Below, in pieces: positions 28,419 to 38,099 of a stretch of DNA of 64,000 nucleotides. The number at the start of each line of letters is the position of its first letter. Positions within the stretch are counted from its first letter, which is position 1. Location of the stretch: assembly GCF_947500765.1 (NCBI RefSeq), contig NZ_CANMTH010000012.1, positions 48,659 to 112,658 on the forward strand. Direction: 5' to 3'. This DNA is from an uncultured Formosa sp. (GTDB taxonomy: Bacteria > Bacteroidota > Bacteroidia > Flavobacteriales > Flavobacteriaceae). The notes beneath the pieces were generated by a model. The model did no database searches. It saw nothing but the letters and a program-made list of their open reading frames with translations, and was not told the origin of the DNA. The position numbers and the translations under genes are program-made.

Positions 28419-30197
28419 TTATTGGTTTAGGGAGTCGCCACGTAACATTCTAAATTGCGTTCTAGCTTCTACAAAATAGATGCTGTCAGAAAAGTTGAAT
28501 ATAATGTGTTCGTATAATGGTTTTGCTTTTTCGGGTAGATTGAGTTTGTTTTTATATAATTCTGCCATTGAAAAATAGGCGTCGTCTATCAATAAACCGT
28601 CTTTATGATTTGCTATTAGCAGTTGATAGTTATTTTCGGCATTCCCGTATTCTTTTTGAGCTTCAAATAATTTAGCTTGCTTATATAGGGTTTGTTCTGC
28701 AATTGGTTCTGTGCTGTGATTTTTTAATATTGTATCTAATACAATAATTGCTTCTTTAGGTTTGTTTTGGTAAGCTAATAAATCTGCTTTTGCATATAGT
28801 TTTAAAGCTGTTTGGGTAGAATCTTCATACTTATTGTCAGAAATTAAAAGCTTTAAATCTAAGGCATCGTTTGCGATTAGTTGAGATGTAGATTGTTTTA
28901 GAATATTTAACTGCGATTCTGCCCATTTAAAATCACCTTTATAATAACTGGTTTTTGCAACTCTAAATCTCGCTTCTTGAGATATAACGCTGTTTTTTAA
29001 ACTTCGCTGAATTTGAGTATAATAAATTAAGGCTTCATTAAACTTTTCTTGTAAAACCAAAATATCTGCAAGCTCTAGTTTTATTTCGGCTATTTCTTGC
29101 TTTTTTAATTTTAGATTTAAAGATTTTTTTAAAAAGAGTTCTGCTTCAGGTGTTTGGTGCAAGTAAAATGCTAAAAAGTGACTGTAAGCAATTTGGAGTT
29201 TTAACGTTTGAGTTTGTGTACCGTAGGTTTCAAACAGTTTTAAATAGTCTGATTGTATAGATTTATAATCTTTTTCTAAAGCTAAAAGGCTTTGAAACTG
29301 TAGTAAATTATAATGGGCATTTAGTTTCGTGTCTATGTCCTGGGACGTCTCGATAATGTAGTTGTAAACCTTTGTTGCCGTATTATAATCCTCTTGTGTA
29401 GTTGCTATGGATGCTAATTCTTCCATACGGTTTAAACTTTCTGGTAGTCTATTGTAAATGGCTTTCTCTTGAGCAAAAGATTTATTGAATTCTTTTTGCT
29501 GAATAAATAACCAACTCAATAACTCGTTCCAGATTAGATCTGGATTTTGCTGTATTTTTCTTAATAAAGCTTTTTTAAGAATGATGTTGTTTTCGTTGTA
29601 AGGATCTTCGGTTAAAAAGTCATTAAAAATGCGTTTTAGGTCATTTCTATACAACGGATTTTTTTCAATAAAATCTACATAACTCACAAACATCTTTTCA
29701 ATATTACCTTGTTCTCCATAAATTTTAGATAATTGTATGGTAAAGTCTAAATCCTTGTCCAGAGATATTGCTTTTTCGTAAGCACGTATAGCTAAATCTA
29801 ATAGTGAATAGTCTTGAAATTCTTTAGCTACAGAGTTAACATAACTAGTGTTTATATCGATGCTTTCTATGGCTTTTTCATAATTTTCGTTCGCCTTTAC
29901 TAAGTTGTTTTGTAATTGAAAATTATAACCTAAATTTACTAAAAATGCTGGATATTTAATATCGGTTAATGCTTTGTTTAAAAGTGAATCAACTTCAGTA
30001 TATTGTTCTAATTGTTGTAGTGTCTCTGTATAAGCCTTGATATAGATTATATTGTTTGGCCTGTTTTTTAGTAACTTTTGGTAGGTAATTTTTGCTTTTT
30101 CAAACTCACCATTTTTAAAATATTGTTTGGCCGTTTTGTCTTCTTGCGAAAACATACAAAAACTTAAAAGCATGCAACAAACAAATAAAAATCTCAT
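28419..30197 (-). CDS. exported TPR-repeat protein
   Basis: 592 aa. Signal peptide (about 1-17, FCMFSQ), then many TPR units from about residue 22 to 580, with repeats such as AKQYFKNGEFEKAKITYQKL and AENNYQLLIANHKDG. No enzyme domain is visible. Such proteins act as periplasmic or outer-membrane scaffolds in Bacteroidota, and the partner is unknown. The terminator of the candidate RNA at 30255-30285 lies just upstream. No exact promoter box was seen, only TATATTTA on the minus strand near 30213-30220. Confidence 0.8.
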   Translation of the reverse strand: MRFLFVCCMLLSFCMFSQEDKTAKQYFKNGEFEKAKITYQKLLKNRPNNIIYIKAYTETLQQLEQYTEVDSLLNKALTDIKYPAFLVNLGYNFQLQNNLVKANENYEKAIESIDINTSYVNSVAKEFQDYSLLDLAIRAYEKAISLDKDLDFTIQLSKIYGEQGNIEKMFVSYVDFIEKNPLYRNDLKRIFNDFLTEDPYNENNIILKKALLRKIQQNPDLIWNELLSWLFIQQKEFNKSFAQEKAIYNRLPESLNRMEELASIATTQEDYNTATKVYNYIIETSQDIDTKLNAHYNLLQFQSLLALEKDYKSIQSDYLKLFETYGTQTQTLKLQIAYSHFLAFYLHQTPEAELFLKKSLNLKLKKQEIAEIKLELADILVLQEKFNEALIYYTQIQRSLKNSVISQEARFRVAKTSYYKGDFKWAESQLNILKQSTSQLIANDALDLKLLISDNKYEDSTQTALKLYAKADLLAYQNKPKEAIIVLDTILKNHSTEPIAEQTLYKQAKLFEAQKEYGNAENNYQLLIANHKDGLLIDDAYFSMAELYKNKLNLPEKAKPLYEHIIFNFSDSIYFVEARTQFRMLRGDSLNQ

Positions 30198-30254
30198 AGT
30201 AAATCTAAGTTGTTGTAAATATAGGAAAGTGCATATAACAAACGAAAAATAGGC

Positions 30255-30285
30255 GCATAAAAAATGCCTGATAAATCAGGCATTT
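30255..30285 (-). terminator. strong terminator on the minus strand upstream of the TPR gene
   Basis: AAATGCCTGAT (30262-30272) is the reverse complement of 30275-30285. The minus strand reads into a T-run (30264-30259). It lies about 370 bp after the serS stop, unusually far for the terminator of that gene. Confidence 0.85.
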
Positions 30286-30538
30286 ACACCAACCAAAATA
30301 AGAGTGCTATTAATCTACTGTCAATTCAAGTATGATTCAATTACTTTGTTGGATTCTTTTATATGTTTAATTAGGAGTTTTGAGTCGTATTTTTAAGCGA
30401 TTCTCGAACTCATAATTTTAAATGTCGATTTTACTATTCGCAATTTTAATTAACTTAACTCTAAAAATAACCTGTTTTAGGTCGATCTTACATGTGTGTA
30501 AGTTTATTTGCTTTTACGAACTTCCAAAGAAATAATTA
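30259..30538 (-). ncRNA. candidate small non-coding RNA
   Basis: On the minus strand a TTG (30574-30572), 20 nt spacing and TAATTTTG (30551-30544) match the Bacteroidota promoter layout. About 280 nt later comes a perfect hairpin with a T-run. Reading frames in between are at most a few codons. It could instead be the long 3' UTR of serS or a structured leader removed from the TPR gene. I do not recognise its family (6S RNA and Flavo-1 were considered, without positive evidence). Confidence 0.35.
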
Positions 30539-30543
30539 AAATT

Positions 30544-30574
30544 CAAAATTAAACTAGATAAATTCGTTGAACAA
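30544..30574 (-). promoter_or_regulatory. promoter for the candidate small RNA
   Basis: TAATTTTG at 30551-30544 with TTG at 30574-30572, spacing 20 nt, both on the minus strand. Confidence 0.45.
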
Positions 30575-30652
30575 CGCTCTTAGTTTGTATTTAATCGAAT
30601 TTTATGTGGTTTTCCCTTTTCTTCGTGTAGGAAAAATAATGCATTTTCGAAT

Positions 30653-31924
30653 TTAGTCAATTATTGAAAAACCGGTATAAGGGACTAAAGCGTCCGGAAT
30701 AACAATTCCTTTTTCTGTTTGGTAATTTTCTAATATACCAGCTAAAACTCTTGGCAAAGCTAAAGAGCTTCCATTTAATGTGTGTGCCAATTCATTTTTA
30801 CCTTCTTTATTTTTAAAACGTAATTTTAAACGATTGGCTTGAAATGTTTCAAAATTAGATACAGATGATATTTCTAACCAACGGTCTTGAGCAGTAGAAA
30901 ATACTTCAAAATCGAATGTTAAAGCCGATGTAAATCCAAGATCGCCACCACATAATCTTAAAATTCTATAAGGTAATTTTAAGTCTTCAAGAATACTTTT
31001 AACATGATCTACCATGCCGTCTAATGCTTTGTAAGAATTCTCAGGATGCTCTACACGTAAAATCTCAACTTTATCGAATTGGTGTAGTCTATTTAACCCT
31101 CTAACGTGTGCTCCATAACTTCCAGCTTCACGTCTAAAACAAGGTGTATATCCTGTAATTCCTATAGGTAAATCGCTTTCGTTTAACACAACATCTCTAA
31201 AAATGTTTGTTCCAGGGACTTCTGCTGTAGGGATTAAATATAAATTATCTGCTGTTACATGGTACATTTGCCCTTCTTTATCTGGCAATTGCCCTGTTCC
31301 GTAACCAGAAGCTTCATTTACCATAAGTGGTAGCTGATATTCTGTGTAACCGGCAGCTGTATTTTTATCTAAAAAGTATGCAATTAATGCACGTTGTAAT
31401 CGGGCACCTTTTCCTTTATAAACCGGAAACCCAGCACCTGTAATTTTGTTTCCTAATTCAAAATCTATAATGTCGTATTTTTTCGCTATTTCCCAATGTG
31501 GTACGGCTCCATCGTATAATGTAGGAATATCGCCAGCTCTAAAGATTTCTTCATTATCATCTTCAGTACTTCCTGCGGGAACACTATCGTTTGGTACGTT
31601 TGGAATTTTATAAAGTAACTGACTTAAGGCCTCAGATTTTTCGTTTAAAGTCTCGGTTAATTCTTTAGATAATTCCTTTAATTGTCCGCTTTTTTCTTTT
31701 AAAATATTTGCTTTCTGTGTTTCACCACTTTTATACAAATTCCCAATTTCTTTCGATAATGAGTTAGCTTCAGCTAATGTGTTATCAAGTTGTGCTTGCG
31801 TAGTTCTACGCGCTTCGTCAAGATTAATAACTTCAGAAATCATTTCTGTAGCATCAATATTTCGCTTAGCTAAATTTGCAATAATACGCTCTTTATTATC
31901 TCGTATAAAAGGGATTTGTAACAT
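30653..31924 (-). CDS. serS: serine-tRNA ligase
   Basis: 423 aa, full length. The N-terminal coiled-coil arm that binds tRNA-Ser spans about residues 25-105. The class II synthetase core has motif 2 FRREAGSYG near residue 265 and motif 3 near 375-395 (LNGSSLALPRVLAGILENYQ), which contains the invariant Arg for ATP. It charges tRNA-Ser and tRNA-Sec with serine. It stands alone on the minus strand, followed by an unusually long gap and preceded by an intergenic repeat. Confidence 0.98.
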   Translation of the reverse strand: MLQIPFIRDNKERIIANLAKRNIDATEMISEVINLDEARRTTQAQLDNTLAEANSLSKEIGNLYKSGETQKANILKEKSGQLKELSKELTETLNEKSEALSQLLYKIPNVPNDSVPAGSTEDDNEEIFRAGDIPTLYDGAVPHWEIAKKYDIIDFELGNKITGAGFPVYKGKGARLQRALIAYFLDKNTAAGYTEYQLPLMVNEASGYGTGQLPDKEGQMYHVTADNLYLIPTAEVPGTNIFRDVVLNESDLPIGITGYTPCFRREAGSYGAHVRGLNRLHQFDKVEILRVEHPENSYKALDGMVDHVKSILEDLKLPYRILRLCGGDLGFTSALTFDFEVFSTAQDRWLEISSVSNFETFQANRLKLRFKNKEGKNELAHTLNGSSLALPRVLAGILENYQTEKGIVIPDALVPYTGFSIID

Positions 31925-31947
31925 CTTATTTTTTTAATTTGGGCGTT

Positions 31948-32105
31948 TCTTGTTTATTGACAAGACCAGGCTTTTCGCTGTATCTTTTTTACTTTATTTA
32001 AAAATGTTCTTGGTCTTGTTAGTAAACTTTATTTTAGTCTAATACATGTAGGAGAACACCGTAGATGTAAAAAAGGATGCCGCTGCAATCCTTAACGCAG
32101 GGTGA
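31948..32105. repeat. flavobacterial-type intergenic palindromic repeat
   Basis: GTTTATTGACAAGACCA (31952-31968) pairs with TGGTCTTGTTAGTAAAC (32011-32027), allowing two G-U pairs. The right half holds AAAAAAGGATGCCGCTGCAA and CTTAACGCAGGG, and the left half holds AGGCTTTTCGCTGTATC and a T-run. From memory, the combination of a CTTTTCGCT-ATCTTTTTT block and a GGAT-GC-GCTGCAATCC block recurs in Flavobacteriaceae intergenic DNA. It is probably a REP-like element. Confidence 0.5.
32067..32093 (-). terminator. terminator of the ribF-HTTM operon
   Basis: On the minus strand AAGGAT pairs with ATCCTT around a 9-nt loop and runs into six Ts. It lies about 70 bp after the HTTM gene stop and forms part of the intergenic repeat. 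Confidence 0.6.
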
Positions 32106-32162
32106 AACTTAATTAACAACAAAAGTAATAAGATTTTAGGTTGAAAGAAATAAAATATAAAC

Positions 32163-33476
32163 CTATTTTGAAGGTAAAATCCAATCGCTATGCTTCCAAG
32201 CAGACCATTCTATATTGGCTAAGTCTACATCTTGTTTAATTAACTCTTTTGCGGGTTTGCCGTTTACGCTAACACGCGCTTTAACATATACCGATATAGA
32301 ATCGCCTTTTGCTGCATAAACCGCTTTTAAATGTTGCGAAAATTGCCATATTACATCAGGTTTACTAGATGCTAAACCTCTTTGTTTAGGCGATAAATAG
32401 TCTTTTAATCTTATTTTTTCTGTAGTATTTTGGGTGTGATTTTTTATAGTATAACTCGCATGTCCTCTTTTACTACGAAGCATCATACGCCAAGATAATC
32501 TATGGCCTTCCTCTGTCCAAAGTACATTGTCTTTTATAAAATGATGTCTAATTGGTAAAATTAATTGGATCACAAAATACACAGACATTATACCAACTAT
32601 TGCATTTTTATGTTTAGGTATTATAATTTCGCCAGCATCGTAAAACGGTTTTTTGTTTTTGAAAAAGATGTTATAAATACGTTTAGGTTCAAAAAAGAAT
32701 AAAGTAAAGGCCAACGATAAATACGGAAAAATACCAACTTGAAAAATAATAGAATTAAATAAATGGAAGAATATTGAGGCTATAAAAGCCATCTTTCGTG
32801 TGCGTTTTATAAGTAACAATGGGATAATTAAACCATCGAATAAAATACCACCGTAAGCTAAAAAATAATGCAGCCATTTTTGTTGTAAAATCTCGCCAAC
32901 CACCATATAACTTGCTTTAGCAGACATTAAGTTTGCAATAACTGTTGTGTTTAGCCAATCGGGGTATATTTTATTTATAGCTCCGTAGGTGTATACAATA
33001 AACATTTGTAAAATAAAGAGTATACTACACCATTGGGGCATAGAATTTCGCTCTATTTCTGGATGCGAATCTGCATCCATAGAAAAGTATTTATTTGCTG
33101 GTTGTAATGCCATTAATCCGCTTAAAAGCATCAATAAATAATAATGGTTGTTGTAAGATGCCTTTTGCATAAAATAAGAGCCTGCCCATAGCACCGTAAA
33201 TAAAATGGTACTCCAGCGGTATTTGTAACCTACCATAATGCATAAGGCTAATAATCCCATAACAGCATAATAGTAATACATACCATTTCCAGGTAGTGGT
33301 TGTAGCCATTCTAAACCAATAAAGGAGAATGTAAAATCTGGATCGACTAAAGAACGTTTAATCCAGCCCGTAAAAATAGCACCTACAGTTTCTAAGAAAC
33401 ATAAAAAACCAAAAATAATTCTGAAAACAATTAAAGATGAATTGTCTACCTGCCTAAAAAGAAATTTATTTATCAT
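32163..33476 (-). CDS. HTTM-domain membrane protein (gamma-carboxylase-like)
   Basis: 437 aa. Its first ~290 residues carry several transmembrane helices of the HTTM (vitamin K-dependent gamma-carboxylase-related) type, including SLIVFRIIFGFLCFLET, AGSYFMQKASYNNHYYLL and YTYGAINKIYPDWL. A soluble C-terminal part of about 150 residues follows (RLSWRMMLRSKRGHASY). Eukaryotic homologues carboxylate glutamate using vitamin K. The bacterial role is unknown, and I cannot confirm carboxylase catalytic residues. It overlaps the 3' end of ribF by 11 bp, so it is translationally coupled to it. Confidence 0.85.
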   Translation of the reverse strand: MINKFLFRQVDNSSLIVFRIIFGFLCFLETVGAIFTGWIKRSLVDPDFTFSFIGLEWLQPLPGNGMYYYYAVMGLLALCIMVGYKYRWSTILFTVLWAGSYFMQKASYNNHYYLLMLLSGLMALQPANKYFSMDADSHPEIERNSMPQWCSILFILQMFIVYTYGAINKIYPDWLNTTVIANLMSAKASYMVVGEILQQKWLHYFLAYGGILFDGLIIPLLLIKRTRKMAFIASIFFHLFNSIIFQVGIFPYLSLAFTLFFFEPKRIYNIFFKNKKPFYDAGEIIIPKHKNAIVGIMSVYFVIQLILPIRHHFIKDNVLWTEEGHRLSWRMMLRSKRGHASYTIKNHTQNTTEKIRLKDYLSPKQRGLASSKPDVIWQFSQHLKAVYAAKGDSISVYVKARVSVNGKPAKELIKQDVDLANIEWSAWKHSDWILPSK

Positions 33477-34407
33477 TTAGCTTAGCTATAAAATGTAAAG
33501 ATTTTTCTTCGTCTTGTTGTAATTGCGTTTTTAAAGCAGCTATAGAATCAAATTTTTGTTCATCTCTTAGACGGTGCAACATGTCAATTTTTAAAGATTT
33601 CCCGTACAAATTGGCATCAAAATTAAAGAAATGAATTTCTATATGTTGTAAAGAACTGTCTGAAACGGTTGGATTATTGCCAATATTCATCATTCCAAAA
33701 ACAGTCTTATTTTCAATTTCAGATTTTACAACATACACACCATATTTCGGGATGAGTTTGTAAGTTTCTTCTATTTTTAAATTTGCAGTAGGGTATTGTA
33801 ATTGTTTCCCTATTTGTTTCCCTGTAATTACAGTTCCGCTTAAGCAAAACGGATACCCTAAATAGGTGTTTGCTTTTTCAATATCTCCAGCATCAAGAGC
33901 TTTTCTTATTTTAGTGGAACTAACAGAAACTTGATTAACATCTTCAGCCGAAATTTCTTCAACTTCAAAATTATATAATTCACCAAATCTACGTAAATCG
34001 TCAATGTTAGCTGAACGATTTCTGCCAAAATGATGGTCGTAACCAATAATTACGCGTTTTGCTTTTAATTGATCTAATAGAATTTTTTTCACAAAATCTT
34101 CGGCCGTTAGTCTCGAGAACTCTTTAGTAAACTTTTGAACACATAAATAGTCCAATCCAGATTGTTCTAAAATATTACTGCGTTCTTCAATAGTGTTTAT
34201 TAATTTGATATTGGCATCGTTTTGAAGTACCATTCTTGGATGTGGAAAAAAGGTAAGTACAACCGATTTAAGATGTGTTTCTTTGGCGGTATTAACCAAT
34301 CGTTTTAATATTTTTTGATGACCTAAATGTACACCGTCAAAGGTGCCTATGGTTACAACTGTTGAAATCTTGGAGTCTAGATTGTTAAAATTTCTGACTT
34401 TTTCCAT
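33466..34407 (-). CDS. ribF: bifunctional riboflavin kinase / FAD synthetase
   Basis: 313 aa, standard. The N-terminal FMN adenylyltransferase half has TIGTFDGVHLGHQKIL near residue 20 and IGYDHHFGRNRS near 120. The C-terminal riboflavin kinase half starts near residue 185 (GTVITGKQIGKQLQYPTANL), with the kinase PTAN motif. It converts riboflavin to FMN and FAD in the cytoplasm. The ATG at 34407 gives the usual N-terminus. It forms an operon with the overlapping HTTM gene. Confidence 0.97.
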   Translation of the reverse strand: MEKVRNFNNLDSKISTVVTIGTFDGVHLGHQKILKRLVNTAKETHLKSVVLTFFPHPRMVLQNDANIKLINTIEERSNILEQSGLDYLCVQKFTKEFSRLTAEDFVKKILLDQLKAKRVIIGYDHHFGRNRSANIDDLRRFGELYNFEVEEISAEDVNQVSVSSTKIRKALDAGDIEKANTYLGYPFCLSGTVITGKQIGKQLQYPTANLKIEETYKLIPKYGVYVVKSEIENKTVFGMMNIGNNPTVSDSSLQHIEIHFFNFDANLYGKSLKIDMLHRLRDEQKFDSIAALKTQLQQDEEKSLHFIAKLNDK

Positions 34408-34584
34408 TTATTAAAAGAGTAATCGTTAATTAATTGTTAAAAAATCTTATTTTAGCCCATCTTAAAGTAAACGTTTATAAGCTAATACGTAATATTAAAC
34501 AAAACTACGTCATGTTTTTGCAATGACCATGTTTTTTGTAATATTAAAATGTGGTATATATGCGTTATGGAAAGATTTAAATTT

Positions 34585-37500
34585 ATGAAATACCTTTACA
34601 CCAAAAAGCTTTTTTTGCTTTTGTTAGTGTCTCTTCATGCGAGTTTTCTTTTTGCTCAATCAACATCAAATTTTTGGAAAAAAACAACAACGTCACGAGT
34701 TATAAGAGACCCTCTAAGTAGAAAAACACATCCAGATACATATCAGGTTTATGAATTGGATTTAACTTCTTTTCAAGCAGCTTTAACTCAAGCCCCTTTA
34801 AGCGACAATTATAGGAATACTTCTGGACAGGTTATGGAATTTCCAATGTCTGACGGTACATTTCAAAAATTTGAAGTCACCGAATCTTCGATTATGGAAC
34901 CTAAACTGGCAGAGAAATTTCCAGAAATAAAAACGTATAAGGCCATTGGGGTAGATGATGAAACGGCAACCATGCGTTTTAGTGTTACGCAAAACGGATT
35001 GCATGCTTTTTCTCTTTCGGGGAAACGAAGTTCCGAATTTATAGACCCCCAAACAGTGACAGGAGATACCTACATGGTTTATAATAGATCTTCTTTAGGT
35101 ATAGATACTCAGGATTTTGAATGTTTAACCGAAGATGATATTAACTTAGAGTCTTTAAAAGCAGAAGAAGGTTCTGAAATTTCTAATACAAACGATAGTA
35201 CATTAAGAACGTTTCGCTTGGCACTGTCTTGTAATGCTAAATATGGTGCTTTATTTGCTGGTGAAGGTACAGACCAGGAGAAGAAGGCTAATATTTTAGC
35301 ACAAATGGTTGTTACTATTAATCGTGTAAATGAAATTTATGAACGCGATTTGGCAATTACATTAGTTTTTATTGATAGAAACGATGAGTTGATTTATTAC
35401 GATACAGATAACGATCCTTGGGGAATAGAATTTAGTACGAAAACACAGCAAGTTATTTCTTCAACTTTAGGAGATGAATCTTTATACGATATCGGACATA
35501 ATTTTAATACATCTAATGGAGGAAACTCAGGATGTATAGGTTGTGTGTGTGTAGATGCTGAAGCACCATATACTGGTGAGACATCTAAAGGACGAGGCTA
35601 TACAGGCTCAGAAGATCCTACGGGAGATGCATTTGATATTGATTATGTTGCTCATGAAATGGGGCATCAATTCGGCGCATGGCACACGATGAATACGTGT
35701 TCCAGATCAGGAAATGGAATCTCAGAAGTCGAGCCTGCTTCAGGAAGTTCTATTATGGGGTATTCTGGAATTTGTGGGGTTAATAATGTTCAAGATAATT
35801 CTGATGCGCATTTTAATTTTGTTAATATTCGTGATATTTCTAAAAATATCCAGCCAGGAGGTGTTAGTACTTGTGCTCAAGAAACTGATTTAGAAAATAC
35901 ACCACCTGTAGCTAACGCAGGTCAAGACTATACAATTCCTGTGTCTACTCCTTTTGTGCTAAAAGGAGAAGGTAACGATGTTGATGGTATTTCGACATTA
36001 ACATATAATTGGTCACAAAACGATCCAGAACGTGCTCCTGACGAAGGTGCTCCTCAATCTACTTGGACAGTTGGGCCTTTATACCGTTCTATACTACCAA
36101 CACATTCTCCAAATAGATATATGCCTAGTTTGAGCGATGTTGTAAATGGAGATATTACTCCTAAATGGGAGGTTACTCCATCGGTAGCAAGAACTATGAA
36201 TTTTGCATTAACCATTAGGGATAATGGAAGCGGATTTCCGTTAGGGATAGGCCAAGTAGATACCGATTTAATGACAGTAACAGTTGTAGATGGTACACCC
36301 TTTAAAGTGCTAAGTCCAAATGTATCAGAATCTTGGTATGTTGGGGTCTCTAGAAAGATTACATGGGAGGTCGGAGAGACAAATGTAGCTCCTATTAGTA
36401 GTAGTAAGGTGAATATTAAGCTGTCTTTAGATGGTGGATTAACTTATCCCGTTACTTTGGCTTCAAAAGTAGATAATGATGGTTCTGAAACGATATTTGT
36501 TCCTGATTATGAAAGTGAAACGTGTAGAATACTTATAGAAGCTGCAGATAATATTTTTTATGATATTTCTGATGCCAATTTTAGTATAAAAAATTCGGAA
36601 CCTATTTTTGTTTTAGAACAAGAAGATGAAGTGTATGCTATTTGTAATAATGATGCAAGTTTAGAAATACCGTTTAGATATACTACGGTTTCAGATTTTA
36701 ATGAATTAACAACGTTTAGCGCTTCAAATTTACCTGACGGAGTCACGGCTACATTCAACCCAACTTCAGCACAAAAAGATATAGATGTTATTTTAACATT
36801 GCAGAATTTTGACCAAGCAAGTATAACGTCGCATGATATAAATATTATAGGAACTTCGAATGCTTTAACAGAAACGGTTATAGCAACTGTAGAAATCGAA
36901 TCGGCACAAATTGAAAGCCCTAATTTATTAAGTCCAATAAATGGAGCAACAGAAATTTCGGAATTTGATACGTTAACCTGGGCTGCTTCAGATTATGCTT
37001 TGGAGTATGAAGTAGATATATCTTCAACTTCAGATTTTTCTTCCGATGTGAGTACGTATATGGTAGAAGGAACTTCTTATAATGTTACTGGTTTAGAGGC
37101 TTTAGTTACTTATTATTGGCGAGTACGCGCAATAAATACATGTGGAATAAGTACGAACTCCGAAGTGTTTAGTTTTTCAACAAGTTTGTGTACGCGATGT
37201 ACCTCTTACGGGATCGATTATATTGCTTCTCTAGAGACGTCTACTACACGTGTAATCTTTAATTCTATGGATAATGTTTCTGGAAAAACGGGATATAGTG
37301 ATTTTACGTCTATAGAAAACAATGTTAAAAGAGGTGAGGTTTATCCTATTTCTGTATATGTTAATACCTCAGGAAGTTATACAACCAAAACCGTGGTTTG
37401 GATTGATTGGAATAATAATTGTGATTTTACTGATGCAGGCGAAATGTATGAATTGGGTGAAGCTACAAATGTTACAAATGGAATTACAGGAAACTCACCT

Positions 37501-37914
37501 TTAGACATAACCGTTCCGTTAGATGCGGTTGTTGGTGGTAAAACAATTATGCGTGTAAGTACTAAATATAGAATTGATCCAGAGTCTTGTGAAACAGAAT
37601 TTGATGGGGAAGTCGAAGATTATAAATTGACGGTACTTTCTACTTTAGGCGTAGCAGAAGAGACATTCAATGATTTTAAAATTTGGCCAAACCCTAATAC
37701 AGGTACTTTTACGGTGTCGTTAACAGCATCTTCAAATAATGATGTTTATTTTGTGTTGTATGATTTAAGAGGCCGAAAAATATTCGCTAAATCGTATGAA
37801 AGTAGTTATGCTTTTAGTCAGAGAATAAGTTTAAATAATGTTGCTTCAGGATTGTATTTATTAGAAGTTAGTAATGGGGAACAAAAAACGGTAAAGAAAA
37901 TTGTAATAGAGTAA
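34585..37914 (+). CDS. T9SS-secreted reprolysin-like zinc metalloprotease
   Basis: About 1109 aa from the ATG at 34585, which starts a normal signal peptide (MKYLYTKKLFLLLLVSLHAS); upstream ATGs at 34549 and 34567 would push it inward. A propeptide is followed by a metalloprotease domain with HEMGHQFGAWH, an HExxHxxGxxH zinc site near residue 357, and a Met-turn (SIMGYSG). An Ig/PKD-like domain (PPVANAGQDY), fibronectin-III-like repeats, a GEVED domain ending GEVEDYKL and a C-terminal T9SS type A sorting domain (WPNPNTGTF, GLYLLEV) complete it. It is secreted to or through the cell surface and degrades proteins. Confidence 0.93.
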   Translation: MKYLYTKKLFLLLLVSLHASFLFAQSTSNFWKKTTTSRVIRDPLSRKTHPDTYQVYELDLTSFQAALTQAPLSDNYRNTSGQVMEFPMSDGTFQKFEVTESSIMEPKLAEKFPEIKTYKAIGVDDETATMRFSVTQNGLHAFSLSGKRSSEFIDPQTVTGDTYMVYNRSSLGIDTQDFECLTEDDINLESLKAEEGSEISNTNDSTLRTFRLALSCNAKYGALFAGEGTDQEKKANILAQMVVTINRVNEIYERDLAITLVFIDRNDELIYYDTDNDPWGIEFSTKTQQVISSTLGDESLYDIGHNFNTSNGGNSGCIGCVCVDAEAPYTGETSKGRGYTGSEDPTGDAFDIDYVAHEMGHQFGAWHTMNTCSRSGNGISEVEPASGSSIMGYSGICGVNNVQDNSDAHFNFVNIRDISKNIQPGGVSTCAQETDLENTPPVANAGQDYTIPVSTPFVLKGEGNDVDGISTLTYNWSQNDPERAPDEGAPQSTWTVGPLYRSILPTHSPNRYMPSLSDVVNGDITPKWEVTPSVARTMNFALTIRDNGSGFPLGIGQVDTDLMTVTVVDGTPFKVLSPNVSESWYVGVSRKITWEVGETNVAPISSSKVNIKLSLDGGLTYPVTLASKVDNDGSETIFVPDYESETCRILIEAADNIFYDISDANFSIKNSEPIFVLEQEDEVYAICNNDASLEIPFRYTTVSDFNELTTFSASNLPDGVTATFNPTSAQKDIDVILTLQNFDQASITSHDINIIGTSNALTETVIATVEIESAQIESPNLLSPINGATEISEFDTLTWAASDYALEYEVDISSTSDFSSDVSTYMVEGTSYNVTGLEALVTYYWRVRAINTCGISTNSEVFSFSTSLCTRCTSYGIDYIASLETSTTRVIFNSMDNVSGKTGYSDFTSIENNVKRGEVYPISVYVNTSGSYTTKTVVWIDWNNNCDFTDAGEMYELGEATNVTNGITGNSPLDITVPLDAVVGGKTIMRVSTKYRIDPESCETEFDGEVEDYKLTVLSTLGVAEETFNDFKIWPNPNTGTFTVSLTASSNNDVYFVLYDLRGRKIFAKSYESSYAFSQRISLNNVASGLYLLEVSNGEQKTVKKIVIE

Positions 37915-37938
37915 AATCTATTTTAAAGAATTATAAAT

Positions 37939-37977
37939 AAAAAGGTCGTCTAAATTTATTTTTAGAGGACTTTTTTT
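37939..37977 (+). terminator. terminator after the reprolysin-like protease
   Basis: GTCGTCTAAA (37945-37954) pairs with TTTAGAGGAC (37961-37970) with one mismatch, loop of six, followed by a T-run. Confidence 0.85.
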
Positions 37978-38035
37978 GTCTTAATACAGATTAAAATATA
38001 GAGGGCTTTTAAGAGGTTTTAGATAGACTAAGGCA

Positions 38036-38078
38036 TAAAAAAAAGGGTTTTGAATATTATTCAATCCCCTTTTTTTTT
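38036..38078 (-). terminator. terminator after the M43 protease
   Basis: Stem of GGG/CCC and TTGAAT (38050-38055)/ATTCAA (38059-38064), flanked by A- and T-runs, 22-60 bp after the minus-strand protease stop. Confidence 0.8.
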
Positions 38079-38099
38079 CTGATTAACAGCTAATTTTTT

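Larger units (their letters stand above)
30198..30652. other. long gap between serS and the TPR gene
   Basis: 455 bp with no plausible protein gene on either strand. The minus strand has a promoter-like pair and a strong terminator framing about 280 nt, listed separately as a candidate small RNA. Confidence 0.6.
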
